64,000 nt of DNA from Diogma glabrata (lineage: Eukaryota > Arthropoda > Insecta > Diptera > Cylindrotomidae): contig OY856188.1 in NCBI GenBank assembly GCA_963693315.1, forward strand, positions 152,545,064-152,609,063, in the 5' to 3' direction. Position 1 is the first letter of the stretch, and the number at the start of each line of letters is the position of its first letter. A program made the translations under genes and the position numbers. This document shows, in pieces, positions 35,230 through 48,966 of this stretch. The notes below the pieces were generated by a model, which had not been told where the DNA came from, made no database searches, and saw nothing but the letters and a program-made list of their open reading frames with translations.

Positions 35230-37070
35230 TTGGTTGAATAGAACATGAATTGAAACTGAATTTTCACAAATAGAACGTCAACGTGAAAATGAATCGGCTA
35301 TAAATTTTGATGTATTAAAAATTAAAATTGGGTGAATAGAACGTGAGATATTGTAAAAACCGCTAGCTTAAATTTAAGATAACGGTTTCTTGAATTTCTC
35401 AAAACTGGAGGGGAATACAAATTTTTTGATGACGTAACAAATTGAAGCCTAATCGGCTACAAATTTTGATGCATTAAAAATTAAAATTGGTTGAATAGAA
35501 CGTGAGATATTGTGAAAACCGCTAGCTTTTTAATTTACAATAGCGGTTTCTTGAATATCTCAAAATGAGCAGGGGCTACAAACATTATGATGACGTAACA
35601 AATTGCAGCTTAACCGGCTACAAATTAAAATGTATTGAGAATTAAAACTGGATGAATAGAACGTGAGATATTGCGAAAACCGCTAGCTTAAATTTAAGAT
35701 AGCGGTTTCTTGAATTTTTCAGAATTGGCAGGGGCTACAAACATTTTGATGACGTAACAAATTGTAGCCTAACTGACTACAAATTATAAGGTATTAAAAA
35801 TTAAAACTGGATGAATAGAACGTGAGATATTGCGAAAACCGCTAGCTTAAATTTAAGATAGCGGTTTCTTGAATTTCTCAGAATTGGCAGGGGCTACAAA
35901 CATTTTGATGACGTAACAAATTGTAACCTAATCGGCTACAAATTATAATGTCTTAAGAATTAAAATTGGATAAATAGAACGTGAGATATTGGGAAAACCG
36001 CTAGCTTAAATTTAAGATAGAGGTTTCTTGAATTTCTTAAACTTGGCAGGGACTACAAACATTTTGATGACGTAACAAATTGTAACCTAACCGGTTACAA
36101 ATTAAAATGTATTAAGAATTAGAATTTGGATGAATAGAACGTGAAATATTCCGAAAACCACTAGCTTAAATTTAAGATAGCGGTTTCTTGAATTTCTCAA
36201 AATTTGCACCGGCTACAAATTTTAATGTATTAAAAATTAAAATTGGATGAATAGAACGTGAGATATTGCGAAAACCGCTAGCTTAAATTTAAGATAGAGG
36301 TTTCTTGAATTTCTTAAACTTGGCAGGGGCTACAAACATTTTGATAACGTAACAAATTGTAACCTAACCGGCTACAAATTAAAATGTATTAAGAATTAAA
36401 ATTGGATGAATAGAACGTGAGATATTGCGAAAACCGCTAGCTTAAATTTAAGATAGCGGTTTCTTGAATTTCTCAGAATTGGCAGGGGCTACAAACATTT
36501 TAATGACGTCACAAATTGGAGCCTAACCGGCTACAAATTATAATGAATTAAGAATTAAAATTGGATGAATAGAACATGAGATATTGCGAAAACCGCTAGC
36601 TTAAATTTAAGATAGCGGTTTCTTGAATTTCACAAAATTGACAGGGGTACAAACATTTTGATGACGTACAAAATTGGAGCCTAGCCGGCTACAAATTATA
36701 ATGTATTAAAAATTAAAGTTGGATGAATAGAACGTGAGATATTGCGAAAACCGCTAGCTTAAATTTAAGATAGCGGTTTCTTGAATTTCTCAAAATTTAC
36801 AGGGGCTACAAACATTTTGATGAAGCAACAAATTGTAACCTAACCGGCTACAAATAATAAGGTATTAAGAATTAAAATTGGATGAATAGAACGTGAGATA
36901 TTGCGAAAACCGCTAGCTTAAATTTAAGATAGCGGTTTCTTGAATTTCTCAGAATTGGCAGGGGCTACAAAATTTTTAATGGCGTAAAAAATTGGCTTCA
37001 AATTGGCTACAAATGCCTGACTAGGTCTTGGTTGTAGTCGCCATTTTTAGTCCGCTATCTTATTAGAGCT
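35230..37070 (-). repeat. 159-bp satellite, outer right array (inverted), about 11 copies
   Basis: Reverse complement of the 17399-27950 array. The last unit runs into the terminal sequence CTAGGTCTTGGTTGTAGTCG and CCATTTTTAGTCCGCTATCT. The array is roughly a quarter the length of the left one. Confidence 0.92.
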
Positions 37071-37374
37071 CAATTAATCTCAAATACTTAAATTTTAAAA
37101 TGAAAAATTCATTATATAAGGCCAAAGAAATATGTTTTCATGGAAATAGTTATTAACTTTATTCAACTACTGTTATATTGGATATAACACTTTATATTTA
37201 AAAAAAAACCTCATTCTGTTGTCAGGAAAATGTTACTGAGTACTAAGTAGTTGTCCCAATAACGGTGAAATTGTTTGTAAACATCTTTTCTTTGCATGAT
37301 TAATAAACTGCCAAATTCGAGATGAGGTTGTCATTACTTCAATTTTTTTTTCAGTGTAAGAATTTCATCGCTTA
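37071..37374. other. AT-rich flank of the giant element
   Basis: Nothing recognised. The sequence after 37070 (CAATTAATCTCAAAT) does not repeat the bases before 17399. Confidence 0.5.
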
Positions 37375-38600
37375 AATCAGCGGCTTTTTTCCATGTAAAG
37401 GAAAAAATCCAAGGAATACTTCCTTGATTTCCACTTTTCTAACGATTCACTTCTGACATTTGATCATTATGTGAAATGTCAGGTGTACTATCAAACATAA
37501 TTCCAAAATATTTAACCGATTTAATTTCGTTGACAAGCTTAACCTCTACGTCGTTCGCTAAAATATTTATGAACTCATTTTGTATATCTGGTGACAAATA
37601 TTATACTTTTGGTGATTAACCATGCTCCAAATTCAAAATGTGTTCTTTTAACACTACATCATACTTTGACAATAAATTGACTAGTTCTAAAAAATTGCCT
37701 TTATTTGAACTTTGTCCTACATCATGTCAACCAAAACCATCAGGTTTTGTTTAGATAAAAACAAAGTTATATCCAATAATCTAGATAAAAGATGTTTCCA
37801 CTTCTGTTTTTCATTATATATTAATTGCAAGGCTGCGCCTCCTATCGTTTTATGAAATTTTAACCTCATTTCCAAAGTTTGCCACTTTTAAAAATTCTCC
37901 AGATGTTCATTTGAAGTTTCATGGTCGGTTACTTTGGGATTTAGTTTCCACCACTTCTGAAATCCAGTCGTAGATTATGTATTATTACTATTGGTGACAG
38001 CTAATATACGACAGCAGAAGCAGTACAGGTTATTATTTAAAGGAGAATAAACCATCCATGACCGCAGAATTTTTTCACCATAAGGTATCACTTTATACTA
38101 CCATTCCTTAGAAAGATGGCGAACATCACCTTTTATGTCCAACCCGTGTCTAGATACAGTAGCAAACGACCCTTCTCTATTTTGAAAATGTTCACTTCCT
38201 TTTTTTATGATTTCAATGCGAACATTATCAGAGACTACCTAGTATATTCCAATGTGATACATCTCTTAAGTCCTGAAGTGATTCACCCATGCAAATACTG
38301 TCTTCGATAGTAGAAGCATTAACAGCATTAACAGCATTAACTGTCATTTTCAGTATTTCTTTCTAATTCGTCTTCATCATAGGTTATCATTATTAATTCT
38401 GTATTGTCGCTGTTACTTCCCGAAGATGAACCAATATTCTCTGAAATATTCGTTGCATCAACGTGAGAATCAGTTTCTTTTGATGGACCTTGGATATCAT
38501 CGGGTGTTGTAACATATTTTTAGATGGATCCAGATATGCTCTGAACTGCATCTATTTTAGCCTGTTTTGGTCTTTCTCTGCCGGAACCCACCTTTTCTTT
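37375..38600 (-). pseudogene. ZMYM1-like hAT transposase relic
   Basis: Frames on the minus strand, broken by many stops, give pieces in the order known for zinc-finger MYM-type 1-like hAT proteins. These are an acidic N-terminus (38350-38600), a YCFCCR zinc motif (about 38010-38050), QLIYNEKQKWKHLLSRLLDI and FLSKQN (about 37750-37840). KYFGIMFDSTPDISHNDQM (about 37457-37525) then carries the first catalytic Asp. The rest of the catalytic domain is missing; after an SEVNR stop the frame jumps to a short KKAADLSDEIL tail. It is thus internally deleted and dead. The call depends on motif memory but several motifs agree. Confidence 0.7.
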
Positions 38601-38889
38601 GAGAAGTATGAACTCCTCGTGGCATATTTAATTTTTGGGATATTTGCTAAACGAAATCTAAAAAAATATTTTTAATTATAGTAGGTATCAGCAAAGCATT
38701 AATTCTAAATATATTTGTAGGATACATATACGTCTAGTTCATAATAAGTGCACTGTGTTAACGACTAAATACACCGCCAAGAAAATTAATTTAAATTTCT
38801 TTGTAATAACTTTAAATAATATTTGATAAAATGGAATATACAAATCATATACCTAATGTTATAAAGAACTATTTAAAAAAATAAAAATA

Positions 38890-40000
<1,111 letters not shown>

Positions 40001-42688
40001 TTTTTTTTTTTTTTTTTAAGGAGTTCATGCTCCATGTAGGAGCGTTGCCAGGTTAATCAGCTTTGAATATTCACCACGGTCATTCGCAACAGCGACATAA
40101 TTACCATGGCAGCTGATTTTTTTAAGGTCGTTTATTACGTCAGTCTCCCATTGTAGTCGTGGTCTACCTCGCGGTCTACCACTCCCTGGGGTACTAACGT
40201 ACATTTTTCTAATCATTCCAGACTGTGAATCGGCTCGTAGAACATGCCCAAACCAAGCAATCCTATTAGAACGGATACAACCTATTATATCAGGACCCTC
40301 AAGAAGGTCTCTGATCTCAAAGTTATACCGGGTTCTATACTCTCCATCGTCTGTCTTAAGTGGACCAAAAAAGTAGCGTAGGATCTTACGCTCAAATACA
40401 GATAAATGCGATTCGTCATTTTGTGTAAGGGTCCACGTTTGTGACCCATACATCACAACCGGTCTAATCAATGTCTTGTATAACTTGAGCTTGGTGTTAG
40501 TTGATACATACGGTGATCCAAGGAGAGGTTTTATTGAGTAGAAAGTTCGATTACCTGCAGCGATTCGAGCTTTAATATCTGTAAGTCTGTTGATCCCAAA
40601 TATTTAAAAGATTCAACTCCCTCAATTCGTTCATCGCCGCACATCAAATCTTTCTTCTCAGCCTCTCTTGAAACATTCATATGTTTGGTTTTATTGTAGT
40701 TAATTTACAGACCAATTTTCCTAGCACCACACTCAAGCGACTTGAAAGTCTCACTCATAACAGCTTCACTTCGGCCGAGGATGACAACATCATCAGCGTA
40801 AGCAATCATCTGTACTGACTTTATTGACAAGATATTGTTATTAGTCGGTAGTTTCTTTTGACGGCACACATATTCCAAGGCTAGATTAAAAAGTATAGGA
40901 GAGATAGCATCACCTTGTCTTAAACCGGAGTCGACTTTAAAAAACCTTGATATTTCGTTCTTTATTCGTACACAGCATTGAGAGTTCTGTACTGTCATTT
41001 TGCATAGTGATACCAGTTTACCAGGAATTCCCATTGACACCAGAGCAGACCATAGAGTCTCTCGTTCGAGAGAGTCGTAGGCCTGCCTGAAATCAATGAA
41101 AAGTTGTTGCGCAGGTATGTTGAACCCTCGACGCTTTTCCAAAATCATCCTTATCGAGAAAAGTGCATCGGTGGTACCTCGGCCCCGCCGGAAACCACAC
41201 TGATATTTTCCAAACAGTTGTTCAGCAAAAGGATTGATTTTGGATAGCAAAATGTAGGAAAAGATCTTATATGCTGTGCAGAGGAGGGCGATTCCTCTAT
41301 AGTTTGCACATTGTAGGCGATTACCTTTTTTATGGATTGGTATCAGCATAGCTGTGTTCCAGTCCTGTGGCATGGTTTCAGTCCTCCAGATCATTTGAAC
41401 AAGTTCAAACAATCTTGAGGATAGAGTTTCGCCACCATGTACAATCATTTCGGATGTTATATCGTCGATACCAGGTGCTTTATTGCATTTTAATTTTGAC
41501 AGCGCCGCATCGAATTCCTCTCTGGTGGGTTCTTCTACATGTACCTTTGACGCACGAATAAGCTTTGCTCGTCGCCTGACTTGTTGCTGGTCACTTAAGT
41601 TGAGAAGATTCTCAAAATAAGCGGCCCAAGTATCTAAAATATTTTTAAGGTCTACTTGTAGCTCCCCATCTGCGTTTTGAATAGCAGTCGATCTAGTTTG
41701 AGGGCCCTTCTTTAAGGTTTTAACCTGTTGAAAGAAGTTACGCGATTGCTGTTCCTTATTGAAGCTTTCAATCTCCTCACACTGTCTCTTCCACCATTCT
41801 CTCTTCGTTCGTCTACTTAGCTTTGTAACGGCTTGTCTTGCCAGTTTATAATTCTCCTTCGTGGACCTGGTGTTGCGTCCTTGTAGACACTTCAGATAGC
41901 AATCTCTTTTGTATTGAATAGCATCAAGGCATGCTTGGTCCATCCATGGCTTCTGGGAGTGGTTCTCTGGTCGTCCAAGTATTCCCTCAGCAGCGCTTAA
42001 AACAGCATCTTTGAGCAAATACCATGACTTATCGACGTCTCCATTAATGGTTTCTGATTTCTCCAATGTTTCGGCAATATGGATTTGATATCTCTCTTCT
42101 GTTTCAGCATTCTTTAATGATAAGATGTTAAAACGTTTCCGTTGATTGAATTTTGGAATGCCTGGATTTGGGAAGTGGAACCTTATCGTTGCACATACAA
42201 GGAAGTGGTCACTTCCAATGTATGCACCTCTAAAGGATCGCACATCCAGAACGCTCGAAAAGAAACGTGTTGTTACTAGAACGTGATCAATTTGATTTCG
42301 AGTATTTCCATTCGGTGAGACCCAAGTCTGCTTATGAATCGATCGATGCGGAAAGAACGTACTGGCAATTCTCAAATTATTTGATAATGCAAACTCAGTC
42401 ATTCTCTCACCATTATCATTCGAATTCAAATGCAAGCTGTTGGGACCCACCACATTTCCATTAGAGATATCTCTTCCAACCTGTCCATTAAAGTCACCAA
42501 GAACCATAATGAAGTCGCGTGTTGGTGTTTGTTTCATAACCTCTTCCAGAGCTATGTAGAAATTATCCTTCTCGTCGACGGTCTTAGCTTCAGTTGGTGC
42601 ATGCACGGCAATAAGAGAAATATTGTTATATGTACCGTGTACACGTAGGTAGCAGATCCTCTCACTGACCGGGATGAATTTCATCACG
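40001..42688 (-). mobile_element. 5'-truncated RTE-clade LINE, copy 1
   Basis: It matches the full-length RTE at 60557-63889 from the A-run (40001-40017) to 42688, where similarity ends at TTCATCACG. About 650 bases of 5' sequence are missing. Only a weak 4-base match (GAAC) flanks it, so no target duplication can be claimed. Confidence 0.88.
40025..42687 (-). pseudogene. RTE endonuclease-reverse transcriptase, truncated and broken (copy 1)
   Basis: The 660-residue frame 40705-42687 starts inside the endonuclease. It retains MVLGDFNGQVGRD, the SDHFLVCA box, then RT blocks YRGIALLCTAYKI, CGFRRGRGTTDALF, LFIDFRQAYDSL, GLRQGDAISPILFNLALE and AYADDVV. A CAA-to-TAA change at about 40704-40707 ends it where copy 2 continues with GLQINYNKT. 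A deletion near 40585 relative to copy 2 shifts the rest. The C-terminal part with GSQTWTL and RNRIAWFGHVLR-like sequence continues in 40025-40471. Confidence 0.88.
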
Positions 42689-42841
42689 AACCATCATTTG
42701 AACCAATAGAACACATTTATAGGACACATTTATAAGTTATCACAATTTATAAATTAAAATTATATGGATAACCTGGTTAAAATGGTTTCTAAGTGATTTA
42801 TCGTTGAAAACATTTTGATGGTTTGTTAAAGTTTTTTACAG

Positions 42842-42910
42842 TCGGGTGTCACCCCAAAACGGGTGACACCCGGGGCGGATCACCGCCCCCACCCCCTAGC
42901 TACGCCACTG
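42842..42910 (-). mobile_element. hAT-type transposon terminus
   Basis: On the minus strand this starts CAGTGGCGTAGCTAGGGGG, continues GGGGGCGGTGATCCGCCCC and then holds a hairpin, GGGTGTCACCC and GGGTGACACCC. CAGTGGCGTA starts are common for hAT elements of the ZMYM1 type. The eight bases outside are CTTAAAGG. Its partner end was not found. It could be the 5' end of the element whose relic lies at 37375-38600, now split by the RTE and other DNA, which is inference. Confidence 0.55.
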
Positions 42911-43555
42911 CTTAAAGGCATAAGCAATAGGGTTTCTCCTTTCCCGTAGAAATTCAAATCCCGGGCAGCCGGGACAAAAAATATTAAATTCCCGGGATCC
43001 CGGGAAATCCCGCACGGTAAAAAATTTTGGTGTAAATCTAACTATTTTTAGTAGTATATATATGACTATCAGTAGTATATATATGACTTTCAGAAGTTTA
43101 AAAAAAAATAATTTTTTGTAAAGGAAAAAAAGAGTAAAAATAACTAACTTTTAATTTAAAGGTATCAATGTTTTGTTAATATTAACGCATTGAATAATTG
43201 AATAAATATAAGTACAAAAACGATCAAACTATAATCAATATCAGATTAAAACTTATGGAAATATTTTAAAGTGGATTTATTTTATTCCTTAATAAGTTAA
43301 GGTCTACTCTAAAATGAATAAAACTTACTAAATCGCAGAATAAATTTAACAAAAAAGAACAAATTTAACAAAACAAAGTTAGTTTTTGAATATATATATA
43401 ATTCATTTGAAGGTAAATGTAGGCATTCATAACTATTTTTATTAATAAGAGTTTTCAAACTAAAAAATATTGTTGAGCTATTTTGATGAGTTTTAATGAC
43501 GAGATATGAGCAATGTATATCATCAAATTTGATTGTAAGATATTTTCTACATAAT
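42911..43555. other. Spacer with a CCCGGGATCCCGGG palindrome
   Basis: The palindrome lies near 42991-43007. The following CCCGCACGGTAAAAAATTTT block is repeated in reverse near 55275-55310. The rest is AT-rich, with no gene. Confidence 0.45.
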
Positions 43556-43977
43556 CTACAATTTTATCAATCTTAACAAACTGTGGCATTTCACTTTCAT
43601 AAGCGTGACATAAAAAGAACCCAATGCGAAATATATATATCCAAAATCCACAAAAGAAGTACAGTAAATATCTTCACAATTATTAAAGCTATCCGATCCT
43701 ATTGATCCTGAATAGCTTAAAAGTTCAATAAGTTCTTCATTATTTAATTTTAAAAGTTTACCAAACTGTGGTGATATCTCTAAATCATAATTGGCCCAAA
43801 CTGTGCTCATATATTGTTGGTGTCTGTTAGCGAGCGTCTTACAAATATCTTTGAAGTTATTTAAATTCGATCCTAGTTTCTTAAAATACCTGTGTTTACT
43901 CTCATACCTCATAGTCCAGATTTGTTGTAAGGGTCCAACTTTAGAAACTATATACGGATAATGTGACATGAAAATAT

Positions 43978-46074
43978 GGAGGGGCTGAAATCTCACAGCT
44001 CTAAGATATCAAGACTTCGGTCTGGGTTAAGGTTTTTGATATAGTTTTCGGCAAAAACCTTTTATGGGACATGGTTTTTAGTTTTGGGCAGCGATGTATA
44101 TCAAACATAACTCTTTGTTAAAGTACAAGTATTTTTTTTAATCTCTGTTTAGAAATTTATTACAAAACTAACACGAAACATCAATACGATGCCGGAAAAT
44201 TATAAAAGATCATAAATTAGCATAATTTAGTGAAAAGATGATACAATCAGCAAACTACTCAAAAACCTCTCCATTTAGCGTTTCGAGAAAATATTACAAA
44301 ATCAGAAATTCATATTTCTTTCATAATTCCAAAAATATTGTAAAAATTAAATAAAATCAAACTTTTTTCAAAATTCTAAAAATATTCCAAAAATTATTAC
44401 AAAATCAAAGATTAAACTTTTTTCAAAAATTCTGAAAATATTGCAAAAATTATACAAAATCAAAAATTGAAACTTTTTTCAAAATTCCAAAAATATTCCA
44501 AAAATTAGAATAAAATCAAATATTTAAACTTTTTCTAAATTCTAATAATATTCCAAAAATTCTTAAAAATTCAAAAATTCAAACTTTTTCCAAAACTCTA
44601 AAAATATTACAAAAATTATAACAATATCGAAAATTGAAACTTTTTCCAAAATTATAAAAATTAAAATAAAATCAAAAATTTAAAATTTTTCAAAATTCTA
44701 AAAATATTCCAAAAATTCTTACAAAATCAAAAATTGAAACTTTTTCAAGATTCCAACTATAACAAATTCAAAAATGTCCATGTCCAATTTCATTTTTAAT
44801 TATATTTTCAGCAAACTATTCAAAAACCTTCAATTTAGCGATTCGAGAAAATATTACAAAATCACAAATTCATATTTCTTTCAAAATTCCAAAAATATTG
44901 TAAAAATTATAATAAAATCAAACTTTTTTCAACATTCTAAAAATATTCCAAAAATTATTACAAAATCAAAAATTGAAACTTTTTTCAAAATTCCAAAAAT
45001 ATTCCAAAAATTCTTACAAAATCAAATATTAAAACTTTTTCCAAAATTCTAAAAATATTGCAAAAATTATTACAAAATCAAAAATACAACCTTTTTTCAA
45101 AATTACAAAAAAAATTTAAAAACTATAACATATTAAAAAATTTCCATGTCCAAATTCATTTTCAACTACATTTACGTCATAAAAACAGCTACATTTTTTT
45201 CCCCAAAAAATTGGCTAAAAAAATCAATGAAATCATTTTTTGACACGCTTGACATTATTTTTTTGACAAACATATAATGCCACAATTCTCTATAATAATA
45301 ATATATTTTCATGTTATACAAATAATTAAATTAATTTTTTTCCAAAAACTTGGGTAAAAAAATAAATAAAAATCTTTCTTTTGACACACTTGACAACATT
45401 TTTTTGACAAACTTATAATACCATAGTTCTCAATAATAATAATAAAATTTTCATTTCAAACAAAATTTTAATTTAATTTTTTCCAAAAAATTGGGTAAAA
45501 AAATAAATAAAAATCTTTTTTGACACACTTGACAACATTTTTTTGACAAACTTATAATGCCATAGTTCGCAATAATAAAATAAAATTTCATTTCGAACAA
45601 AATTTTAATTTAATTTTTTTCCAAAAAATTGGGTAAAAAAATAAATAAAAATCTTTCTTTTGACACACTTGACAACATTTTTTTGGCAAACTTATAATGC
45701 AGTTATCTAGATTTTGGTCTCACATACCAATCCCGACCATCAAGATTTCTCCAAATTTAATGTTTCTACTCGTAATCACTTAAAATGATCGATTTTTAAG
45801 CAAAAAATATGCAAATTTCCATGTTTTGACACACCTGACGATTTTTTTGACACACTTCCGGTACAGTTATCGAACACATCGTCCTTTCGGCTCTTCCCAT
45901 TGAGTAAACCTATTTTTAGAAAAAAAAAATTTTGAAATCCGTCCAGCGGTTTTCTAGATTTCGTCGGTTGTGACGGACGGCCGGACGGACGGCCGACAGA
46001 CAGACACACATTTTTTTTTTTTTGCTTTTTTAGAATCAGTAGGTCCTAAAACGTCGAGAAATGCCAAAAAAAGT
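43978..46074 (+). mobile_element. Repeat-rich insertion in the transposase gene, left copy
   Basis: It begins AAATATGGAGGGGCTGAAAT and ends AATGCCAAAAAAAGT. Removing it joins the coding sequence exactly (CCTAAACATCAT with TTCATGTCACAT), so it is an insertion and not an intron. Inside are an AT-rich tandem repeat of about 60 bp (44280-45120) and a 135-140-bp repeat (45230-45690). A GC-richer end follows, with GGACGGCCGGACGGACGGCC and a CAGACAGACACACA tract. No ORF looks real. It is mirrored at 46438-48966. Confidence 0.8.
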
Positions 46075-46437
46075 AATGATGTTTAGGAGATAGTGTTGAT
46101 TGAAATTGGTTTATGATACAACTTAAATGCAAAGAAATTAAAATTTCTAGATGACTAATGTCTTCCATATCTAGGGTAGGGCAAAAGATTAATTGGTTTA
46201 TTTTAAGTAGGCTTGTTGGGAAAACTTATCGCCTATTAAACCGATAATGTCATGAAATATAAATGACAATGTTGAAAAAAGACACCAATTTTGGGAGGCA
46301 AGTAATCCAACTGAAGATTTGCCTTTCTCTAAGCTGACATTTGTGGGTAAACTTTTTCTCTCCATTAAAGGGTAGTTAAAATTTTGAATTCTATCATTAA
46401 TTTGTTCTAGGGTCAAAATTTTTGATTCAACTATATA

Positions 46438-48966
46438 TTACTTCGGTCTGAAAGACCTAAGTATTACATTCATGAGCCAAAAGTGAAATTCTTACCCCCA
46501 CTTTTTTTGGCATTTCTCGACGTTTTAGGACCTACTGATTCTAAAAAAGCAAAAAAAAAAAATGTATGTCAGTCTGTCGGCCGGCCGTCACAACCGACGA
46601 AATCTAGAAAACCGCTGGACGGATTTGAAAAATTTTTTTTTCTAAAAATAGGTTTACTTAAAAGGAAAAGCCGAAAGGACGATGTGTTCGATAACTGTAC
46701 CGGAAGTGTGTCAAAAAAATCGAAAAGGTGTCAAAACAAGGAAATTTGCATATTTTTTGCTTAAAAAACGTTCATTTTAAGTGATTACGAGTAGGAACGT
46801 TGAATTTGGAGAAATCTTGATGGTCGGGATTGGTATGTGAGACCAAAATCTAGATTATTGCATTATAAGTTTGTCAAAAAAATGTTGTCAAGTGTGTCAA
46901 AAGAAAGATTTTTATTTATTTTTTTCAGTGTTGCAAAACGAAAAAAAAATTCGTAACGTTATGCGTTTCGTTTTTATAACATTATATTTATTTTTTCGGT
47001 ACGTTATTTCGTTATGAAACAGAAAAATATTATATTTCGTTATGTTATAACGTTATAGTTACGTTATTTTAAAATTAAATGTTATGTTTAAAACTAACCT
47101 ATTTAAATGTACAAACATCGAAAATCTCTAATGAACAGTTACTTTTTGCATGCGAAATTAGGAAAATATTAATATAAAATTAATATTTTTCAAATTTTGC
47201 ATGCAAAAAGTAGTAAATCGTAGTAAAATAAAATTAAATAATTAAATACGTGAAAAAAAATTGCTTCTAGCATAAAAATATTCCTTCTTAAAATTATTCA
47301 AAACACCTGTAATGCAAAAACGGCTAGTGCAGACTTGAAATTACTTCAAATATACTTAAAATTTCACAAAATGTTCATTATTTTGTTACAAATATTAAAC
47401 AATTTTATAATTACCAAAACCTTTAGTTCAAGCGTCCACAGAAATTGAAAAAGAGCAGATAAGTTGGATTTTATAAAACAAATTTTTGCGCTTTTATTTC
47501 CATATAATTAAACAAAAAGTATACCAAAAAAACGAAATAAATATTAACGTTATCGTTACGTTTTACGTTATTATAACGCAATTAATTCATTTTTAAAACG
47601 TTATGAAAGTAAATATTACTAATAACGCTATTTCATTTCGTTATTTCGTTTTTGCGTTACGTTTCGAGTAACGTTTTGCAACACTGATTTTTTTACCTAA
47701 TTTTTTGGAAAAAAAATAAAATTAATTGTTTGTTTGAAATGAAGTTTTATTATGAAGTTTTATTATTATTATTGAGAATTATGGCATTATAATTTTGTCA
47801 AAAAAATGTTGTCAAGTGTGTCAAAAGAAAGATTTTTATTTATTTTTTTACCCAATTTTTTGGAAAAAAAGAAAATTGTTGGTTTGAAATGAAATTTTAT
47901 TATTATTATTGAGAATTATGGCATTATAAGTTTGTCAAAAAAATGTTGTCAAGTGTGTCAAAAGAAAGATTTTTAATTAGTTTTTTACCCAATTTTTTGG
48001 AAAAAAATAAAATTGTTTCTTTGAAATGAAATTTTATTATTATTATTGAGAATTATGGCATTATAAGTTTGTCAAAAAATGTTGTCAAGTGTGTCAAAAG
48101 AAAGGTTTTTATTTATTTTTTACCCAATTTTTTACAAAAAAATAAAATTAATGATTTGTGACATGATATTTTATTATTATTATAGAGAATTATGGCATTA
48201 TAAGTTTGTCAAAAAATAATGTCAGGTGTGTCAAAAAATGATTTCATTTATTTTTTTAGCCAATTTTTTGGAAGAAAATGTAGCTGTTTTTATGACGTAA
48301 ATGTAATTTAAAATGAAATTGGACATGGAAATTTTTGAATTTGTTATAGTTTTGGAAATATTTTTGGAATTTTGAAAAAGTTTGTATTTTTGATTTTGTA
48401 ATAATTTTTACAATATTTTTAGAATTTCGGCAAAAGTTTTAATTTTTGATTTTGTAAGAATTTTTGGAATATTTTTAGAATTTTGGAAAATTTTTAATTT
48501 TTGATATTATTATAATTTTTGGAATTTTGAAAAAATTTTCAATTTTTGATTTTGTAATAATTTTTGCAATATATTTAGAATGTTGGAAAAAGTTTGAATT
48601 TTTAAGAATTTTTGAAATATTATTGGAATTTAGAAAAAATTTAAATATTTGATATTATTCTAATTTTTGGAATATTTTTGGAATTTTGAAAAAGTTTGGT
48701 TTTATTTAATTTAACAATATTTTTGGTATTTTGATAATAATTTTCCGGCAACGTATTGATGTTTCGTGTTAGTTTTGTAATAAATTTTTAAACAGAGATA
48801 AAAAATACTAGTACTTTAACAAAGAGTTATGTTTGATATACATCGCTGCCCAAAATTAAAAACCATGCCCTCATAAAAGTTTTGTTGCCGAAAACTATAT
48901 CAAAATCCTTAACCCAGACCGAAGTCTTGATATCTCAGAGCTGTGAGATTTCAGCCCCTCCATATT
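46438..48966 (-). mobile_element. Repeat-rich insertion in the transposase gene, right (inverted) copy
   Basis: Reverse-orientation copy of 43978-46074 with the same ends on the gene-distal side. Its inner end carries about 60 extra bases, including GGTCTTTCAGACCGAAG, absent from the left copy. A separate 761-bp element is inserted at 46926-47686. The pair encloses a 363-bp coding piece, so the region can fold into a hairpin with 2-kb arms. Confidence 0.8.
46926..47686. mobile_element. hAT-like MITE with 15-bp TIRs and 8-bp duplication
   Basis: CAGTGTTGCAAAACG at 46926 is mirrored perfectly at 47672-47686, and the element is flanked on both sides by ATTTTTTT. This 8-bp duplication and the CAGTG start are typical of hAT elements. 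There is no ORF; the interior is rich in AACGTTA words. It lies only in the right insertion arm, so it arrived after that arm. Confidence 0.85.

Larger units (their letters stand above)
17399..37070. mobile_element. Giant foldback-like element (19.7-kb imperfect palindrome)
   Basis: The left end (17399) and right end (37070, reverse complement) share AGCTCTA(T/A)TAAGATAGCGG and continue through ACTAAAAATGGC and GACCTAGTCAGG. Moving inward, both arms show the same modules in mirrored order: a 159-bp satellite, a 290-bp repeat, a unique spacer and a diverged satellite. In the middle is a unique core with a gene relic (30646-31832). The arms differ in length by indels and by a LINE insertion on the left. 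Long inverted repeats made of tandem subunits are the hallmark of foldback transposons, though 20 kb is very large. No target duplication is obvious. Confidence 0.75.

Noticed and set aside
17399..37070. A direct target-site duplication flanking the giant element
   Set aside because: I compared several possible end positions and found no convincing match; the inverted AGCTCT words at the ends are part of the TIR.
41367..42648. Plus-strand ORFs in the RTE elements (same in 61944-63208)
   Set aside because: Antisense shadows of the RTE protein.
40001..42694. Target duplication (GAACGAA versus GAACCAT) around RTE copy 1
   Set aside because: Only four bases agree, not above chance in this AT-rich DNA.
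45058..45243. ORFs in the AT-rich arms (44774-45243)
   Set aside because: Lys/Phe/Asn-rich translations of a 60-bp tandem repeat, without coding character.
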